Source: Dipetalonema caudispina (Eukaryota > Nematoda > Chromadorea > Rhabditida > Onchocercidae). Taken from it: a DNA stretch of 64,000 nucleotides. Numbering within the stretch: position 1 is the first letter of the stretch; the number at the start of each line of letters is the position of its first letter. The position numbers and the translations under genes were made by a program. Location of the stretch: the NCBI GenBank assembly GCA_013365325.1, contig JABVXV010000005.1, positions 558,001 to 622,000 on the forward strand. The letters are read 5' to 3'. The notes beneath the pieces were generated by a model that saw nothing but the letters and a program-made list of their open reading frames with translations, had not been told where the DNA came from and made no database searches. Positions 59,665-64,000 of the stretch are shown piece after piece.

Positions 59665-62505
59665 ATGTTTCGACACCCACCTCCACGACCGTCAAGTCAG
59701 GCACGTCATTCTTCTGTAGCTATCACTTCGTCTTTTATACTTTCTTAATTTAAAAATAAGTTTATCTTTTTTCCTTCTGAATTTTTTGTCTTTTAAAGGC
59801 TTTATCTTTTAACGGATAGCTAAAGTAAACCTTAAGTGATTGGAAATATTTCTTTTCGAAATAAGTTTTTCTTCAAATCTTCCTTTTCGGAAAGAGAACA
59901 TCAATTCAGTAGACCGTCGATATTATTATTTCGTATTACTAAAAGGCTCTACTGTATTTTCAGAATGACGGCAATTCGCTTAAACCACCCAAACCGCCGG
60001 ATCGTCCATTGGTTCCATATATGAGGTTTAGCCGGAAAATGTGGGCCAAAGTAAGGATGTTTGCTGAAAATTTTATAATTGCTGATGCCAAATCATTTTT
60101 TATATGGTGTTTTGACTTTTGACATAACCCAAGTTTCCTTCATTTATCTTTCTAACAATCAACTGATAGAGATCTGGTAATTTATTTGAAAAAATATTTA
60201 TTTAGGTACGCGCTGAAAATCCAGATAGTCAGTTGTGGGATATCGGGAAAGTGATTGGCCAGATGTGGCGGGATGCACCGGAGTCGGAAAAAGCTATATA
60301 CCACCAGGTTATTTGTTACAAAGTTTCTGTTTATTGTTTCTATTTTCATTGTTTCACGTGGTGTAGAATAATGCACGGTTATTCAAATTCGTTTCCCATT
60401 CATGCAGACTTGAGTTCATATGTCTTCTTTTTTGAAGGAGTATGACATTGAACGGCAAGAATATGAAAAGGCGTTGAAAGCTTATCACAACTCGGCTGCT
60501 TATCAGCAGTATTTGTCGGCAAAAAATCGTGCAAAAGTCAGTGACAAATCAAATACAGTTGGCGGCGTGATTGCTGGTCAGATGAATTAGCTTGTTATCA
60601 GTTTTCCAATCCTTTGCTAAAAATTTCGGAATTTATTGTTAAATGAAAGATAAGTTTAGAGTACCAGGTATTATCTCATGCCCAGTGCACAGTGATGTAT
60701 CTTCAGGATGCTGAAAATTTTTTAGCGATTTGTACCGAGAATGACGGAAAAATTAGTCGAAGTTGAGTTTAAGAGTTTAGAAGTCAGTCAATTCACAACG
60801 ATAAGTTATCATTCGAATGCTCGTTGAACTACTACATTTTACAGCTAGTCGTGGTCGTTTGGATACAGGAGGCGTCGTCATTCAGCCAGTGGAAGATGAA
60901 GAACTTGGTGATCTATCCTCTCGCCGGATTGCTGCTGTTAGGTTTGTCGGTTTCCAAAACTTAACTCTGTATGGGGCCATCACTGTGAGCAAGCATAACT
61001 AGTCGATCTAGAACGTAATATATGTTGCATATATAGTTTCTATTTATTACAGATTCGATCGAAATCATCGTCTCATAGCGGATCTTTTTAGTGGCAACGT
61101 TGTCACTGATACTCGAACGGTTCTTGCTCAGAATCGTATCGAAATGTTGAAAAAACAAGCGACTTCATTGGCTTTGCATCAAGTAAGTTTCACTAATGCG
61201 TATGCTGTCTTAGTTCTTCATAGAAATGGATTTAGTGATTCTTCATGTTAGCCGTAGCTGTAAATGAAGATACTTTATTATTCTGAAAAAAAAGCTCTAG
61301 TCGTATCTGAATTGTAAAAACAAAATTAGTACTTTGCGCTCTTCTCAGACACAGTCGACAGCACTAGCAGAATGAAACTCAGTGATTCTAGTAGAAAGTT
61401 TTCAGAGTAAGCTTGAAGAAGAACTTAAGAAACTGAGCGAGGTTTTTCAAACCAAAAAGCGTTCAATGGAAATTGCATCGGAAGATTTTGCAGCAAAACT
61501 GAAGAAAGTATGTGAAGAAAAACCTCAGGTTAGTTAGTCATCAAATGTCCCTCACATCTTTCTTAATTTTGAATTTCTACCTACTCCAAAGGTATTCAAA
61601 AACTATAAAGCAGCTTGAAATGAATAAATTCAGACTTTTTATTACCAAAATTACTTTAAAAAATCGAATTTACTGTTTAATTTAAAATCGACGGATTTTA
61701 TAATTTACCTTTGCACGCATTTAGTAATATGATCCATAAAAGCCTGTCCCTGAAAGGAAACTAATTGTATACACCGTGTTTTGCATGGGGACTGTTTGCA
61801 GCTTGATGAAGCAAAATATGCATCTATGGTCGATGATTGGTCGGAAAAGTTACTAAATGCTTATGAAGACTACAAAGCTAAACAGGAAGCATTACGTGCA
61901 AAGCAAAGTAAGCTGTGCTTGTAGTACTGTTCGAATAATCAAAAAGGCAGTTTTGATTAGTTAAAAATAGATCATGCATAAATTTTTCTTTAACGAATAG
62001 TCCTTATCTTCTCTTATTCCAAAAAAGAAAAAAAATTAATGCGAAAAAAGTGGTAAAGGTCAGCTTGAATCGCGCTGTACCTCTGGCTGAACGTTAAATC
62101 AAATTTTTTCATTAAAACCGATTTGATTAAATTTTACGTATGAAAATTGAATGGACCAATACTCCTTTTGTTTCACCTTTTTCAGTGGTAGAACGAGAGC
62201 AGCTGGCGGAAGAAACGCCGATACTGTATCGTCTAACTGTGGGCGATTCGTCCCCTTCGCCAAAAAATAAAACAACTGATGAAGTACAATCACCGCAGAT
62301 AATCACTGATCAGCAACAACATGCGGCTAGTACCGCTGCCACTTCTGCTGATGCAGATATTTCATCTCTTACTTCATCAAGAACTGCCATTAATACCGCA
62401 ACTGGAGAAGAAACCGAGAAGTTAGCACAAGACCGCCAAGAACAGCAGACTAAGGAAGCATCGATAGGTCCACCAACTTTAGAAGTATCAGGAGAGATTT
62501 CGTGA
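59665..62505 (+). CDS. swsn-3: SWI/SNF subunit BAF57/SMARCE1 (HMG-box)
   Basis: Nine exons (59665-59715, 59964-60050, 60206-60307, 60438-60576, 60845-60941, 61053-61182, 61406-61528, 61802-61907, 62186-62505) join in phase to 384 residues. An N-terminal proline-rich start leads to [20 protein letters not shown] and an HMG box through [19 protein letters not shown] and [13 protein letters not shown] (about residues 25-105). Next come IQPVED and the BAF57-specific motif [14 protein letters not shown] [18 protein letters not shown], then a long charged coiled coil and an acidic/Ser/Thr-rich tail. BAF57 is an accessory subunit of the BAF/PBAF chromatin-remodelling complex; the HMG box binds DNA structure and the coiled coil anchors it to the complex. 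The donor chosen for exon 4 (60577) is the only one giving the right phase; reading on without splicing ends at TAG 60588. The exon 4 acceptor is TTTTGAAG, not TTTCAG. Confidence 0.95.
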
Positions 62506-63220
62506 GCTCCCTTGTTGGAAATGAAAAGTATAAAAATAAAAAAAGTAAGGTTAATCGTGCAGTGAGGTTCTTGCTTTCGTGAAAGACTTTTTTTATTTTT
62601 ATAGCTGAATAGCAAAGTCAGTGAGAAATGCATTTACAAGAAATGGTCTGGCAGAACTGCTTTAACCTATAATTTAACTAAATATTCAAAAAAGAGCGTG
62701 TCCGGACTATGTCTGAAAGACAAGTTTATATATTTTCTGTTTGATTCTCATGATATGTGTACAAAATATGTTTAGATTTTTATCTGTGAATTTATAAAAG
62801 TTTTAACTGATGAAGAATTCACAAGCCAGTACTGTTGTTTTTCCGATAAAACAGTTGAGTTTTTCTTTAGACCTCGAAAATTTGTTTTTTTTTACATTCA
62901 TTTCATCTTTTTGAGTCAGCGCCTTTTGTAGCAGGTGTGACATAGCTGAGAAATTTGATTAGGTTCATGGAGGCAATAAATAAAATCGATCATTCGTGAC
63001 TAAGAGAATCTTACAGAAGTGTTGTAAATAATTCAATGGGCTTTCTCATTTGATTTAAAATCTAAGTTTTTTTGCGTGAAAGTTTATTTCGACCAATTTA
63101 TAGAGAATGAGAAGGGGAGGTAGGAAATGGAAAATAATCATAGGATTAATATTACTCAAAAACAAATCTCATAAGTTTGTATTGGTGTTTATTTTCTCGA
63201 AAGTACCTGGTATTTGAACA
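62506..63220. other. Intergenic region
   Basis: 3' UTR of SMARCE1 with a candidate poly(A) signal AATAAA at 62975, followed by the upstream region of the PPCS gene. No other gene is seen. Confidence 0.5.
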
Positions 63221-64000
63221 ATGGGATCGGTGGATTCTTTAGTTGATGATTTTGTCCGACGAAATTCCTCAAGGAAGATTGTCTTAATTACGGTTAGCTT
63301 TTGAATTCAAGCCTGATGGTTGTTATTTTATGGATTTAAAAATTTTTGCCTACCCAAACGTTTTGGTAAACTTACTCTCTGAAACTTTAATGTTAGAAAT
63401 CTTGAATTTAAGGGTACAATACCGCTCACAATTGATAAATCGACGGTGTTAGTACCGCTGATTCAACAATGCTCAGCAGATGATGAATTACGTTTGGGAT
63501 ACTTTTATATTCATATGTAATTTATTGCTGAAACTTAGACTGTTATAGAGTGGTGGTACCAGAGTACCATTGGAAAAGAATATGGTTCGATTCATTGATA
63601 ATTTTTCTATGGGCACACGAGGTGCTGCCAGTGCGGAGTGAGTCCTTCCAATATATTTTATAATGAAAACCAAAGGCAAATTTTCAAGGGCCTTTGCTTT
63701 TATTTTAGTTTAGTTGTAATGCAATCTTAATTCTGCATGTGGATAGTGCAGATTCATTTATCTGTAGTAACTCACGAATCCTCGCTATTACAGTAGTGCT
63801 ATTCGGAATACTGTGGTATTTATTCTCTCAAGTTGGAGTTCTTCGCCTAAACTGTGTGATCAATAATAGTTCGTTTCAGGAATTTCCTGATGAAAGGCTA
63901 TGCTGTGATATTTTTCCACCGAGATAATTCTCTGAAACCTTTCAGACGAAAGTTCTGTAATTTATTTGATCATTTAGTTGTGAGTGACTCAGGGAAAATC
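63221..64000 (+). CDS. PPCS: Phosphopantothenoylcysteine synthetase, 5' part
   Basis: Three exons are visible: 63221-63292, 63549-63637 and 63880 to the window edge, in phase. The sequence runs [12 protein letters not shown], then [53 protein letters not shown]. SGGTxVPLE and the RFIDNFSxGTRGAxSAExF signature are characteristic of eukaryotic PPCS, which ligates cysteine to 4'-phosphopantothenate with ATP (CTP in bacteria) in coenzyme A synthesis. The N-terminus is shorter than in the human enzyme. The gene continues beyond 64000; nothing of the C-terminal half is here. Confidence 0.92.

Overview
The window is eukaryotic nuclear DNA, most likely from a parasitic (filarial-type, clade III) nematode. 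It is about two-thirds A+T. Its genes are split into short exons by introns of roughly 100-500 bp that nearly always end in TTTCAG-like acceptors. Several start codons sit a few bases after such an acceptor, as expected for spliced-leader trans-splicing. The recognisable proteins are animal orthologues. I see no bacterial operon, phage, CRISPR array or intact transposon. Exon boundaries were read by eye from reading frame, splice signals and family conservation; most two-exon fragments listed as one gene join in phase. Layout: 1.2-12.5 kb (-) holds a large, many-exon protein with an N-terminal coiled coil, a disordered middle and a helical C-terminus; its identity is uncertain. 13.3-17.2 kb (+) is a PX-domain pseudokinase of the PXK type. 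17.7-29.7 kb (-) is the GTPase DRG1. A 9.7 kb intron interrupts its P-loop, and inside that intron, on the opposite strand, lies a complete four-exon gene for a 663-residue single-pass membrane protein (21.9-27.8 kb). 30.4-30.9 kb (-) has a small uncertain gene, and 32.3-34.4 kb (-) an EEF2KMT/FAM86-type methyltransferase. 35.0-36.2 kb (+) is a centrin-like EF-hand protein. A tRNA-Val(CAC) lies at 37.9 kb (-). 38.5-40.5 kb (-) is a membrane-anchored protein with a 28-residue polyproline run. 41.6-43.6 kb (+) is an acidic 256-residue protein I cannot name with confidence. From 45.6 to 58.6 kb (+) there is a tandem trio of casein kinase 1 alpha relatives with the same intron positions but three different fates: a pseudogene with three independent lesions (45.7-48.7 kb), an intact CK1 alpha with a GC-AG intron (51.5-54.0 kb), and an open but catalytically dead pseudokinase that has lost the glycine loop, HRD and DFG (55.5-58.6 kb). 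59.7-62.5 kb (+) is the SWI/SNF subunit BAF57/SMARCE1 (SWSN-3). 63.2 kb to the end (+) is the start of phosphopantothenoylcysteine synthetase. The genes are mostly unrelated housekeeping functions: translation-linked GTPase, EF2 methylation, chromatin remodelling and CoA synthesis. The two units of special interest are the CK1 array and the gene nested in DRG1.
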